Source: Gemmatimonadota bacterium
GTDB lineage: Bacteria > Latescibacterota > UBA2968 > UBA8231
Assembly: GCA_009840005.1 (NCBI GenBank)
Contig: VXOR01000020.1
Location: forward strand, 10,744 to 74,743
Reading direction: 5' to 3'
Length of the DNA: 64,000 nt
The translations under genes were made by a program, and so were the position numbers. This document shows positions 51,983 to 62,213 of this stretch, piece by piece (position 1 is the stretch's first letter; each line of letters opens with the position of its first letter). Under the pieces are notes generated by a model, which saw nothing but the letters and a program-made list of their open reading frames with translations, had not been told where the DNA came from and ran no database searches.

Positions 51983-54410
51983 CGCGGATTTGCTTTTGAC
52001 GATGGCCATCTTGGCCGCCTTATGGACCGTCCCCCCAGTCCATGCCCAGCCGTGGCTGGTGCGCGGCACTGTCACCGACGCGGCCACCGGGCAGCCCCTG
52101 CCAGCGGCTACCGTACAGCTAGCCGGTACCTATCGAGGGACCATAGCTAACGACGAGGGGGAGTACTCGCTCAAGGTGCAACAATTACCGGCGACGTTGA
52201 CAGTGAGTTACATCGGCTACGTCTCCCAAGAGCGCGAGGTGACGGCCCCTGCGGAGCGGGTCGATTTCGCCTTGACGCCAGTGCCCTTCCTGTTCGATCC
52301 CATTGTGGTGACGGCCCAAACCTCAGCCGAGGGCATCATGCGCCAAGTCATCCGCCGCAAACAGGAGTGGCGGCCCAACTTAGCCAGCTATCAGGCACAA
52401 GCCTATACCCGGCGAGTTATGGAAAACGAGGAAGGCATCGTCCTGATCGGCGAATTGGCCTCGGAAATTTATTGGGAGCGGGAACGGGGGCTGCGCGAAG
52501 TGGTCAAGTCGAGGCGTCGGACCCAAAATTTGGATTCCCACGAGGGATATACCTCGGCCTTGGAGGGGGTTACGAATTTCTACGACGACGATATCCCTTT
52601 TATCGAGCACACGCTGATCGGGCCGACCCATCCCGATGCCCTCAAGCACTACCGCTTCCACTTGACCGGCCAGCGCTATTTGGATGATAAGGTGGTATTC
52701 GACATTTCAGTCGAGCCAAAGAATAAATTGCAAGCTGCTTTTGTCGGCCGCGTCGCGGTATTGGACGAGGATTTCGCCTTGCTCGAAGTAGAGCTGGCAC
52801 CCAGCCGGGCGACCACGACCTCGGCCGTTCCCCTGCCCCTGATCGAGCACATGGATTTTGCCTATCAACAGCAGTTCCGTGGCTTTGCCGGAGGGGTGTG
52901 GTTGCCGGTCGATTATCGAGCTTCTATGGCAGTAAAAATCAGCATGGTGGGGCTGCACTTTCCCGCGATCAAGTACAACGTGATAACGCGGCTGAGCGAT
53001 TACCAAGTCAATGTCGATATGCCCGACACGCTCTATGCCAGCGAGGAAGTGCTGCGGGTCGATTCGCTGGCCGTGGCCCAGGACAGTTCCTTCGCCCGGC
53101 TGGCCGACAAGGTGCCCCTGTCGGCGCGGGAACAAGCCGCTTATGCGACCATCGACAGCACTGTACAGCTAGAAAAGGCCTTCCAGCCCACGGGGTTTCT
53201 CGCTCGTTTGTTGATGAGGGAGGAAGCGGAAGAGACAGAGGAGCGGACGGAACAGGGAAAGAAAAAGACGGAAGTGCGGGTGGAGCCGTCGCGCTGGGGA
53301 TCGGTCAGTCTGAAGCCCGTTTTGCGGTACGACCGGGTCGGAGGAGCGCATCTGGGGCTGGAGGGGAGCCGGGGTCTGGGCGGCGGACTGGAAGCCGGTG
53401 TTGCTACCGGATACAACGTTGGTCTGAAGCGCTGGTCCTACCGGGGCCGGGTCGGCTGGCAGCGGACAGCAGGTAAGATGGCTCTGGAATACGGGAGAGG
53501 GCCGGTGCCGCGCATTCCTTCAGACAGCTATATCCCTTTGCTCAACAGCGGCCAATTCCTGTTGGGCTTGGACGACTATTTTGATTATTACTGGAACGAA
53601 AGGCTGCGAGCGCGGCTTCATTTTTCTCTGCCGAGTCAGGTCGGCTTGCAAGTAGGCTTTAACCACGAGGAACATTCTTCGCTACGAGAGACGACCGCTT
53701 TCAGTCTGTTAAATCGGGACTGGAAACCGCGACCCAATCCGGCTATTGAGGATGGTCGGCTGCGCTCAGTGGAAGCGGGCTTCGAATGGGGCGGACCGTA
53801 CCAGCCTTTCGGAATAACGGCGAATCGGCGGGTCGCAGTGGGGGTGGAGCACAGTAGTGCCGAGCTGGGCAGCGACTTTTCCTTCACCCGCTTGCGTCTA
53901 GCCTTGGACGGCCATTTCAAAACCTTCCTCAAGCGCCGCGTCACGCCCAACGCGCTCGATGTGCGGCTGGTGGCGGGATACTCAATCGGCGATGTGCCAA
54001 TGCAGCGCTTTGGATGCTTGGAGGCCAGCATGGGCTTTTTCTCTCCGTTTGGCGCTTTCCGCACAATGCGCGGCCATCCCTACGAGGGGGAGCACTATGC
54101 GGCCCTGTACTGGGAGCACAACTTCAAAACCACGCCCTTTGAGCTATTGGGACTGTGGGATTGGGCCATGCGGGGCGCGGGGCTGGTGGTACACGGGGCT
54201 TCGGGGCGGACGTGGATTGATCCGAAGCGGCGAGCCAAACTGGGGTACGATCCGCGCTACGAAGGGGGTTTCCACCATGAGGTGGGAGTCTCGCTCATGC
54301 TGTACCATCTGCTGCGCCTCGATTTCACCCGGCGCTTGGATCGGCCCGGCTGGGGCGTGGGGGTGAGTTTGGTGCGCTTTGATTTTGGGGGTACTGTTAC
54401 TGTAAAGTAA
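51963..54410 (+). CDS. DUF5686-type outer-membrane protein with carboxypeptidase-regulatory-like domain
   Basis: 815 residues from the ATG at 51963 (a longer frame reaches 51849). Signal peptide ends near VPPVHA. Residues about 30-110 are a CarboxypepD-reg-like beta sandwich (RGTVTDAATGQPLPAATVQLAGT...GEYSLKVQQLPATLTVSYIGY). The rest matches the DUF5686 layout, a periplasmic part (RQVIRRKQEW, YTRRVMENEEG) and a C-terminal barrel ending RFDFGGTVTVK. Typical of the FCB superphylum. Probably the outer-membrane component of this envelope system; function unknown. Confidence 0.8.
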   Translation: MDCKKINADLLLTMAILAALWTVPPVHAQPWLVRGTVTDAATGQPLPAATVQLAGTYRGTIANDEGEYSLKVQQLPATLTVSYIGYVSQEREVTAPAERVDFALTPVPFLFDPIVVTAQTSAEGIMRQVIRRKQEWRPNLASYQAQAYTRRVMENEEGIVLIGELASEIYWERERGLREVVKSRRRTQNLDSHEGYTSALEGVTNFYDDDIPFIEHTLIGPTHPDALKHYRFHLTGQRYLDDKVVFDISVEPKNKLQAAFVGRVAVLDEDFALLEVELAPSRATTTSAVPLPLIEHMDFAYQQQFRGFAGGVWLPVDYRASMAVKISMVGLHFPAIKYNVITRLSDYQVNVDMPDTLYASEEVLRVDSLAVAQDSSFARLADKVPLSAREQAAYATIDSTVQLEKAFQPTGFLARLLMREEAEETEERTEQGKKKTEVRVEPSRWGSVSLKPVLRYDRVGGAHLGLEGSRGLGGGLEAGVATGYNVGLKRWSYRGRVGWQRTAGKMALEYGRGPVPRIPSDSYIPLLNSGQFLLGLDDYFDYYWNERLRARLHFSLPSQVGLQVGFNHEEHSSLRETTAFSLLNRDWKPRPNPAIEDGRLRSVEAGFEWGGPYQPFGITANRRVAVGVEHSSAELGSDFSFTRLRLALDGHFKTFLKRRVTPNALDVRLVAGYSIGDVPMQRFGCLEASMGFFSPFGAFRTMRGHPYEGEHYAALYWEHNFKTTPFELLGLWDWAMRGAGLVVHGASGRTWIDPKRRAKLGYDPRYEGGFHHEVGVSLMLYHLLRLDFTRRLDRPGWGVGVSLVRFDFGGTVTVK

Positions 54411-54527
54411 GGACGTTGACGGACAACATGTTGCTGCTAGCGATATTTCGGACGAATTTCACCGGACGCTTGGGTTAGCCGAGGCCCCGCACTCCCAATA
54501 AGAAAAAGAATGAGGAAGGAATCAACC

Positions 54528-55682
54528 ATGCGCTATCTCATGTTAGCAGCTTTTCTCTTCGCGCCATCGGCGTATGCCGCGCCACTCGAAGAAGCCCCTG
54601 AGGGCAATTACGATTTGGTGGCCGTCGAACTCGTCCACATACCCGAGGAAGTGTTGGTCGGCGATAAAGTTGTGTTCGTTCAGCATCTGGCCAACCAAGG
54701 CACCGACGCCATTCCCGGCCACACCTATCGGATCGATTTGTACGTTGACGACGAGCGCGTCAGCCACAATTACGGCACAAGACGTTTGAGGCCGGGCAGG
54801 ACTAGTACCTACTCAAAGGCCGAAGGCTACTATCACTTCATGCCGACTGAACCGGGGACGTACACGTATCGCTGGGTCTTGGACAAGGAGGACAATCTGC
54901 CCGAGACAGACGAGACTAATAATGTCATCGAGGGGACCATCGTCGTGGCCGAGCGCTCGGCTGAGCACGACAGTCTCCAAGCGGCCCTGCTAGATCAACT
55001 CAAACTCATCGGCAAAAATATGGTGGACGGGCGTTATCCTCCCGACCTCGAACTTGGCCCGGATTCAACCCACAAAGAGTTGCAGTGGTTTACAGAGTTG
55101 TTCGACGAGTTCGGGATTAAAGTGTACTCAAGGGACGAACCTATTAACTACCTGACATCCCCGGAGTCCAATCCTCCGAGGGAAAAGGCAACTCACCGTT
55201 TGGCCTTTAGAAACATGAGTGCGAGCGAATGGCCAGCGTTGTTCGTCCACTATTTTGACGGGCAGGAATGGGCCAAACAGGCCACCAGCGATTTCTATCG
55301 GGATAATCAGGTTACTATGATCTTCAGGGTGGCTCACGACGAGCAGACCGGTATTTTCCGTCTGCTAGATTTGTTTGGGAATGGGATGCGTTATAGCTCC
55401 CCGGATGAGATGAGTTGGCTTGGCATATGGTCGATCGAGGGCGAGAGTGGCGTGGTCGTCCACCAAGTAGAGGACGACAGTCCCGCGCAAGAGGCCGGCT
55501 TTGAGCAGGGCGACATTTTGCTCACCCTGGCAGGTAAACCCATAGCTTCCCCGTCCCAACTAGACTTTCTAGTGGGTCGTATGAAACCCGGCACCGAGGT
55601 TTCGTTCGAACTCATGCGCAATGGTGTCCAAATGGAGAAGACGGTACAGTTGGGAACTCAACCCGAACGCCGCCACAGATGA
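54528..55682 (+). CDS. Secreted CARDB - PDZ domain protein
   Basis: 384 residues from the ATG at 54528, with AGGAAGGA upstream. Signal peptide MRYLMLAAFLFAPSAYA. Residues about 25-140 form a CARDB-type Ig fold (LVAVELVHIPEEVLVGDKVVF, DLYVDDERV, LPETDETNNVIEGTI). The C-terminal ~75 residues are a PDZ domain (VHQVEDDSPAQEAGFEQGDILLTLAGKPI). The middle is unassigned. No protease triad is seen, so it probably acts as an adaptor in the periplasm. It directly precedes the regulator. Confidence 0.82.
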   Translation: MRYLMLAAFLFAPSAYAAPLEEAPEGNYDLVAVELVHIPEEVLVGDKVVFVQHLANQGTDAIPGHTYRIDLYVDDERVSHNYGTRRLRPGRTSTYSKAEGYYHFMPTEPGTYTYRWVLDKEDNLPETDETNNVIEGTIVVAERSAEHDSLQAALLDQLKLIGKNMVDGRYPPDLELGPDSTHKELQWFTELFDEFGIKVYSRDEPINYLTSPESNPPREKATHRLAFRNMSASEWPALFVHYFDGQEWAKQATSDFYRDNQVTMIFRVAHDEQTGIFRLLDLFGNGMRYSSPDEMSWLGIWSIEGESGVVVHQVEDDSPAQEAGFEQGDILLTLAGKPIASPSQLDFLVGRMKPGTEVSFELMRNGVQMEKTVQLGTQPERRHR

Positions 55683-55692
55683 GGACTGAGCG

Positions 55693-57063
<1,371 letters not shown>

Positions 57064-57121
57064 GCCTGCGCACCAAACTTATTACAAAATAACTTGACTT
57101 GGGCAGGAGAATCTAACTACT

Positions 57122-58174
57122 GTGCCATATCGTCGTTCTGGCCTATTGGAGCAGCAGCTATCGGATGAGCAAGTGCTCAACAAGTCTGGCTTCGAGATCA
57201 GTAGCCAAGGTGTGTTACCTCCTCTTCGCAAGGGGTATTATTACACCGTAGTGGGCCAAGCCATTGCCGGTGACGCTCCAAAGGACTTCATACGCGCCTA
57301 TACCTATGGAAAAGCCAAGCGGTCCAATCCTCGCAAGTGGCCCGCGTATATTGCTAAGGTTGGGCATAAGTGGTATCCCAATGAGTCTATTACGGAACAC
57401 CTGCTTACGCGGATCGGTCAGCTACTTGGCCTGCAAATGGCCGAATCTTTTCTCGTGTCAGCACATGGGCAGGTCCGCTTCCTAAGCCGGTACTTTCTCG
57501 GGCGCAATCAAAACCTCGTTCACGGAGCAGAGATATTTGCAGGCTACCTAGAAGACAAGGATTTTGTAGAAGAAGTAGAGCAAGCTGGGGCAACCCAAGA
57601 TTTGTTTACTTTCCAGTTTGTCGAGCAGGCGATTCAAGCGCAGTTTCCCGGTCAGGCAAGTTCCATCCTGAAGGGGTACACTCGAATGATAGCGTTCGAC
57701 GCTATCGTGGGTAATAATGACCGGCACCATTACAATTGGGGGGTCGTAGTTCATAGACAGCGCGATCATGAACCGTACTTCTCTCCTATCTACGACAGCG
57801 CACGGGCGCTTTTCTGGAACGACTCGGAATCGAAGTTACAAGCCATTGAACAGGATCCAGATCCGGAACGGTTGCCAACTTTCATTGATCGGTACGTCAA
57901 AAATTCGCGCCCCAAGACGGGCTGGGATGACGAAAATGACCCCAATCATTTTTCCCTGATCCAGAACATTCACCACGCCCATCCCGATCTCCGTCCAGTG
58001 CTGTCAGCTCTTTATCTCCCCCAACTCTTGGAAGGTATTCAAGAGATTCTCGATAGTGAATTTCGCCTACTGATGAGCACCCTGCGCCGGAAAGTGATTT
58101 TGAATTGCTTAAAACGGCGGTTAAATTTGATCTACGACGCCCTTACTGAGGATATCCCATGCTATCGACCGTAA
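57122..58174 (+). CDS. HipA-like kinase (HipT type)
   Basis: 350 residues from GTG 57122 (AGGAG 12 bases upstream). HipA-family serine/threonine kinase core: lysine in YIAKVGHKW, SITEHLLTRIGQLLGLQMAES, catalytic loop AFDAIVGNNDRHHYNWGVV (N-N-D-R-H-x-x-N) and metal-binding IYDSARALFW. It lacks the N-terminal HipA subdomain, which is encoded separately by the next gene, as in HipBST. Family members phosphorylate aminoacyl-tRNA synthetases and stop growth. No HipB repressor is nearby. Ends overlap by 16 bp with the next gene. Confidence 0.82.
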   Translation: MPYRRSGLLEQQLSDEQVLNKSGFEISSQGVLPPLRKGYYYTVVGQAIAGDAPKDFIRAYTYGKAKRSNPRKWPAYIAKVGHKWYPNESITEHLLTRIGQLLGLQMAESFLVSAHGQVRFLSRYFLGRNQNLVHGAEIFAGYLEDKDFVEEVEQAGATQDLFTFQFVEQAIQAQFPGQASSILKGYTRMIAFDAIVGNNDRHHYNWGVVVHRQRDHEPYFSPIYDSARALFWNDSESKLQAIEQDPDPERLPTFIDRYVKNSRPKTGWDDENDPNHFSLIQNIHHAHPDLRPVLSALYLPQLLEGIQEILDSEFRLLMSTLRRKVILNCLKRRLNLIYDALTEDIPCYRP

Positions 58175-58560
58175 AGAAGATGCTGGCCCGCCAAGATGGC
58201 CGGGAACAACTTCGCACCCCGCAACATGAGGAGGCCAACTTCCTGTTGCAATACCGCGATTTAGATATCGGCCGTCTATGGCTCCGTGACGGAAAGTGGC
58301 ACTTCGAGTACACGGATGCTTTCCGATGCAATAAAGACGCTTACCCGATTATCAACTTCCCGCATCTGAACAAGCACTATGAATCTGAAGTGTTGTGGCC
58401 GTTTTTCGCGGTTCGCATTCCTGGCCTAGGGCAACCGGCCGTCCAGCGCGTGATCCGAGAGGAGCAGCTCGACGAACACAACGAGGTCCAACTCCTCAAA
58501 CGTTTTGGCAAAACTACGATTGCCAATCCGTTTATCTTGACCCTGCTCTCCAAGGACTAA
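58159..58560 (+). CDS. HipA N-terminal-domain protein (HipS-like), candidate antitoxin
   Basis: 133 residues. RDLDIGRLWLRDGKWHFEYTDAFRC...YPIINFPHLNKHYESEVLWPFFAVRIPG matches the HipA N1 (couple_hipA) domain, here extended by ~40 residues (ERFGKT-type tail). In the three-gene HipBST system HipS is the antitoxin of HipT; gene order there is B-S-T, here kinase first. ATG at 58159 with GAGGATA upstream, overlapping the kinase gene. Confidence 0.75.
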   Translation: MLSTVKKMLARQDGREQLRTPQHEEANFLLQYRDLDIGRLWLRDGKWHFEYTDAFRCNKDAYPIINFPHLNKHYESEVLWPFFAVRIPGLGQPAVQRVIREEQLDEHNEVQLLKRFGKTTIANPFILTLLSKD

Positions 58561-58579
58561 AAATCACTAAGCCTGCCAA

Positions 58580-58676
58580 ATCAGCCGGGTGGTTCAGGCA
58601 TTGGGCTTGAGCCGGGCGGCGCTGTACCGCCGCTTTGAGAAATACGGGATCGACCCTTGAGCCTGCGTACCAAACT
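58580..58676 (+). repeat. Direct repeat DR3, right copy
   Basis: 97-bp copy of 56983-57079 with two mismatches. It contains a non-coding copy of the regulator's last 26 codons and provides the TTG start and first codons of the kinase. Confidence 0.95.
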
Positions 58677-59958
58677 CATCCTCTATCTGATCGGTATCCA
58701 CCTCGTATTTGCGGGGCTTGCTGGGTACTTGCTGCGCGAGGAAAAGTTTTGGCTGTTGGGAATCGAAGCCTTCTTCGTCCTGTCCTTTGCCGTCGGCGTG
58801 CGCTTGATCCAGCATTTTTGGGTGCCGATCGATCTGATCCGCACGGGTGCCGAACTCATCGGCGAGCGCGATTTCACCAGCAAGTTCGTCGAAGTGGGCC
58901 AGCCGGAAATGGATCAGCTCGTGCGCGTGTACAACCGCATGATCGACCAATTGCGCGAAGAACGCACGCGGCTGCAGGAACAGCACTACTTCATGGACAA
59001 GATCCTGACGGCCTCGCCGTCGGGCATTATCACCCTCGACTTCGATGGCAAAGTCGCCCTAGTCAATCCCAGCGCCAGCCGCCTGTTGGGGCTGGCCGAA
59101 AGCGCGGTGATCGGCCAGTCGTTGGACGAGTTGGGGACGGCGTTTGCCCGCGCCCTGCACGACTTAGTTGTCGGCGAGTCGCAGGTGTTGCCGCTGCAAG
59201 GGCAGCGAGTGCGCTGCCACAAGGCGCAGTTTTTGGACCAGGGATTTCCGCGCAGCTTTATCCTGATGGAGGAATTGACCGAGGAATTGCGCCTGTCGGA
59301 GAAGGCGGCCTACGAGAAAGTCATCCGCCTGCTGGCACACGAGGTGAACAATTCAACGGGAGCAGTCAATTCCCTGCTGCACTCGTGCCTCAACTACAAG
59401 GGACAATTGCGGGAGGCCGACCGCGGCGACTTTGAAAACGCCCTGCAAGTGGCCAGCGACCGCATCGATCATCTCAGCGCCTTCATGCGCAGCTTTGCCG
59501 AGGTGGTCAAACTGCCGGCACCGCACTTGCAACCCGTGGACTTGGAAGCCCTGTTGCGCGACATTGCCCTGCTGATGCGCGCCGAGTGCGAGCGCCGCAA
59601 CATCGAGTGGGACTGGGATATTCAGGCGGACCTCAAGCGCATTCCCATGGACGAAAACCAGATGGAGCAGGCGTTTGTCAATATTCTGAAAAATGCGGTG
59701 GAGGCCGTTGGTGAAGACGGCAGGATCACCATTCGCTTGGGCAAGCTCCAAGACCGGCCCTTTGCCGTGGTAGAGGATACGGGCGCGGGGATCGCCCCGG
59801 AAGTGGCCGAGAGCCTGTTCACGCCGTTTTTTAGTACCAAGGAAAACCGGCGCGGCCTCGGCCTGACGTTAGTGCAGGAGATTTTGAGTCGGCACGGTTT
59901 TGCCTTTTCCCTCGAAAGCCCTCCAGGCGAGCCGACCCGCTTTACCATCCGCTTTTGA
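58657..59958 (+). CDS. Sensor histidine kinase (NtrB-like, HAMP-PAS)
   Basis: 433 residues from TTG 58657. Two N-terminal membrane helices with almost no periplasmic loop (LILYLIGIHLVFAGLAGYLL; FWLLGIEAFFVLSFAVGVRL), HAMP about 55-105, PAS about 115-215 (ASPSGIITLDFDGKVALVNPSASRLLG), phospho-His in VIRLLAHEVNNSTGAV and ATPase boxes (NILKNAVEA, DTGAGI, GLGLTL). The H-E-V-N-N form is that of HPK4-type kinases. Partner of the NtrC-type regulator from which it is now separated by the hip insertion. Confidence 0.9.
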   Translation: MSLRTKLILYLIGIHLVFAGLAGYLLREEKFWLLGIEAFFVLSFAVGVRLIQHFWVPIDLIRTGAELIGERDFTSKFVEVGQPEMDQLVRVYNRMIDQLREERTRLQEQHYFMDKILTASPSGIITLDFDGKVALVNPSASRLLGLAESAVIGQSLDELGTAFARALHDLVVGESQVLPLQGQRVRCHKAQFLDQGFPRSFILMEELTEELRLSEKAAYEKVIRLLAHEVNNSTGAVNSLLHSCLNYKGQLREADRGDFENALQVASDRIDHLSAFMRSFAEVVKLPAPHLQPVDLEALLRDIALLMRAECERRNIEWDWDIQADLKRIPMDENQMEQAFVNILKNAVEAVGEDGRITIRLGKLQDRPFAVVEDTGAGIAPEVAESLFTPFFSTKENRRGLGLTLVQEILSRHGFAFSLESPPGEPTRFTIRF

Positions 59959-60010
59959 GACTTCTACGGTAACCCTCCAAAAGTAGTCGCGTTTAAACCT
60001 CTACCCACGG

Positions 60011-62068
60011 TTAATGGCCAGCACCTGAGCGCTGCAGTTGATCTGCCCGCGCACGAGCTAGACGGGCGTGTTCCGTCCGCCCCATTTTCTCGTAGAGAAC
60101 ACCTAAATTGCGGTGGGCTGAGATCGATTGGGCATCGTATTTGACGACTTGGAGCAGGGATTTTTCTGCTGCTTCGTAGGAGCCTAGTTGCATATAGAGC
60201 ATGCCCAAGTTCCGATGAGCGGGGACAAAGTTGGGTTTGAGCCGGACGGCTTGTTCGAGGGCGTGGATTTGTTCATCTGTTAGATTCAGATTGGCAAAGA
60301 CGTGGGAGAGGCTGTAATAGGTCTGGGCCGTCTCTTTGTTGTGCAGCGCCCGCTCAAAGGCTTGGCGAGCTTGTTGAAAGTCTTTTTGGAAGAAGAAGAC
60401 ATAGCCCAAGTTGTGGTACGCCGGGTGGGCATTGGCTGGGCGGGGGTCGCATTTTAGGCTTCGCGCAAAAGCGTGCCGAGCTTGCTCCAAACGCCGTTGA
60501 CTCAGGTAGAGTTTGCCCAAATTGAGCCAGGGTTTGGCGTGATCTGGGACTAGCTCTACTGCGCGCAGAAAGGCCGCTTCGGCTTCGTCGAATTTGCCTA
60601 GGTACTGGTAGGCCACTCCCAAGCTGTTGTAGATGTCGGAGTCGTCGGGAAATTGCGCTAGGCCGTGCGTAAAGGTCTGTACGGCTTGGTCGTACTGTTT
60701 GTTGCGCAGTTGAGTATGGCCCAGCAGCCAAGGAGAGCGCAGATGGTCCACCTGCTTGGGATTTACCCCGGTGTGTACTAGGACGAAGGCCGCTGTTAGA
60801 AGCAGCAGAAAAGCGCCGAGGCGTGAAGCGGCTCGGGCGGTCAGCAGTTCCTTCAGACGCCAAATTCCAGCGGCGGCAAAGACCAGTAAAAAGGGCAGGG
60901 AGGGCAAACGGTAGCGAGCGCACACCGAGAATAAGAGCCCGGTGCATAAGTAGGCTAGAACGAAGAGAAGCGGCAGGGTATAGGCGGAGGTCCATCGCCA
61001 ATGCCACAATATGCCTACTAGGGCAAAGGGCACCGCGAGGCCAAAGCTGAGGGAAAAAAGCCGGTAGAGTGGAAAATGGGTTTCGTAGTAGCGCAGATCC
61101 GCACTCACTGGGATTTCAAAAGCGTTCCAGAAGAGCCGAAATTTGCGATAGAGTAGCTGGAGATAGGCCAGAGGATCGCGGTAAATAAATTGCAGACCTT
61201 CGGCAGTGTAAAAGGCCCCTTTGGCCGCTGGAGTGTCAAATCCTTGTTGGAGAGGCATGAGTTCAAGACGTTGGAATTGGGCTCCTTGGCGCACGTAAGG
61301 GGTGCCGTCGGCTGCGGGATTGGTACCTATATAGAAGCTGAAGCCGCCCTGGAAGGGTATAGGCGTGCCTTGGACCTGATAGTTGCACAGGAAAAAGGGG
61401 AGAAGAATGAGGAAGAAGGTCAGGGCAAAGGCTAAGACCAAGGTGACCCGGCGTTTGGGAAGGCCACTGGCGGTCAGGTAAATCCACCCCAAGAGCAAGG
61501 GCAACAGCAGCAGGGTGTTGCTGCGTCCCATGACCAACAGGCCCAGCAGAATTCCAGCACCAACGGCGCTGCCGTAAGTCAGGTTGGGCGCATAGTGCAG
61601 AAGCAGGACCGCCAAGCCCAATCCGACGAGAATGACCAGCGTAGTAGCTAGGAGTTGGCCGTTGTAAAAGACGAAGGGCCAGTACCCGGCTGCCAGCAGA
61701 CCGGCGACCAAGGGGATGGGATGAAGAAAAAGGTAGCTGGCCACGCGGTAGATCAGGACGCAGATAAGCGCACCCAGCACAGCTTGAAACAGGAGAATGC
61801 CCAAATGGTCGAAGCCGATTCCTTTGAGCAGGGCGAGTAGGTACGGGTAGAGAGGACCATGCACGTACATGTCCGCTGCCGGATCGAGGAGCCAGTTTCC
61901 CCGCAGGATTTGGGTGGCCAAGTGATCGTATTCAAAGGCGTCTATGACCAGCGTGTGGAAATAGGGAGCGTCGCGTATGGCCGCTAGGTAGAATAGACGC
62001 AAGACCAAAGCTAGCGAGAAAATGGATAGAATCTGAAATTTGGTGGAATGGATGATGGTTTGGAGCAT
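60011..62068 (-). CDS. GT39-like membrane glycosyltransferase with C-terminal TPR repeats
   Basis: 685 residues. About twelve membrane helices up to residue 445. The first loop has DAFEYDHLATQIL, the acidic pair typical of PMT/ArnT-type enzymes that use polyprenyl-linked sugars, and a periplasmic domain follows helix 8. Residues 450-675 are about six TPRs (SDIYNSLGVAYQYLGKFDEAEAAFLRAVELVPDH, AKPWLNLGKLYLSQRRLEQA). Such a fusion places the TPRs outside the cytoplasm, probably to hold a protein acceptor. Convergent with the kinase gene. Confidence 0.8.
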   Translation of the reverse strand: MLQTIIHSTKFQILSIFSLALVLRLFYLAAIRDAPYFHTLVIDAFEYDHLATQILRGNWLLDPAADMYVHGPLYPYLLALLKGIGFDHLGILLFQAVLGALICVLIYRVASYLFLHPIPLVAGLLAAGYWPFVFYNGQLLATTLVILVGLGLAVLLLHYAPNLTYGSAVGAGILLGLLVMGRSNTLLLLPLLLGWIYLTASGLPKRRVTLVLAFALTFFLILLPFFLCNYQVQGTPIPFQGGFSFYIGTNPAADGTPYVRQGAQFQRLELMPLQQGFDTPAAKGAFYTAEGLQFIYRDPLAYLQLLYRKFRLFWNAFEIPVSADLRYYETHFPLYRLFSLSFGLAVPFALVGILWHWRWTSAYTLPLLFVLAYLCTGLLFSVCARYRLPSLPFLLVFAAAGIWRLKELLTARAASRLGAFLLLLTAAFVLVHTGVNPKQVDHLRSPWLLGHTQLRNKQYDQAVQTFTHGLAQFPDDSDIYNSLGVAYQYLGKFDEAEAAFLRAVELVPDHAKPWLNLGKLYLSQRRLEQARHAFARSLKCDPRPANAHPAYHNLGYVFFFQKDFQQARQAFERALHNKETAQTYYSLSHVFANLNLTDEQIHALEQAVRLKPNFVPAHRNLGMLYMQLGSYEAAEKSLLQVVKYDAQSISAHRNLGVLYEKMGRTEHARLARARADQLQRSGAGH

Positions 62069-62118
62069 TACACCAAGAGTCTAGACAGTAGATAGCAAGG
62101 GTGGGTTGACGTATAAAA

Positions 62119-62161
62119 AAGCTCCTGTTTCCCACCCATACATGGCGTGAAACAGGAGCTT
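62119..62161 (-). terminator. Rho-independent terminator after the CBM9-like gene
   Basis: A 13-bp perfect stem (AAGCTCCTGTTTC at 62119, GAAACAGGAGCTT at 62149) with a 17-base loop; on the minus strand it is followed by a T-run. It ends transcription from the gene at 62214. Confidence 0.85.
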
Positions 62162-62213
62162 ATAGACCTAGGCATCCTGCCCAGGAGACGTTGTAACGGC
62201 TAAATCGAGATCC

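Larger units (their letters stand above)
57080..58676 (+). mobile_element. HipA/HipS module inserted between regulator and kinase
   Basis: Exactly 1,500 bp of inserted sequence (57080-58579) plus one DR3 copy. It holds the two hip-like genes and nothing else. Near its ends are GGCAGG (left) and CCTGCC (right) in inverted orientation. A/T content is higher than in its surroundings. No recombinase is present. Confidence 0.65.
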
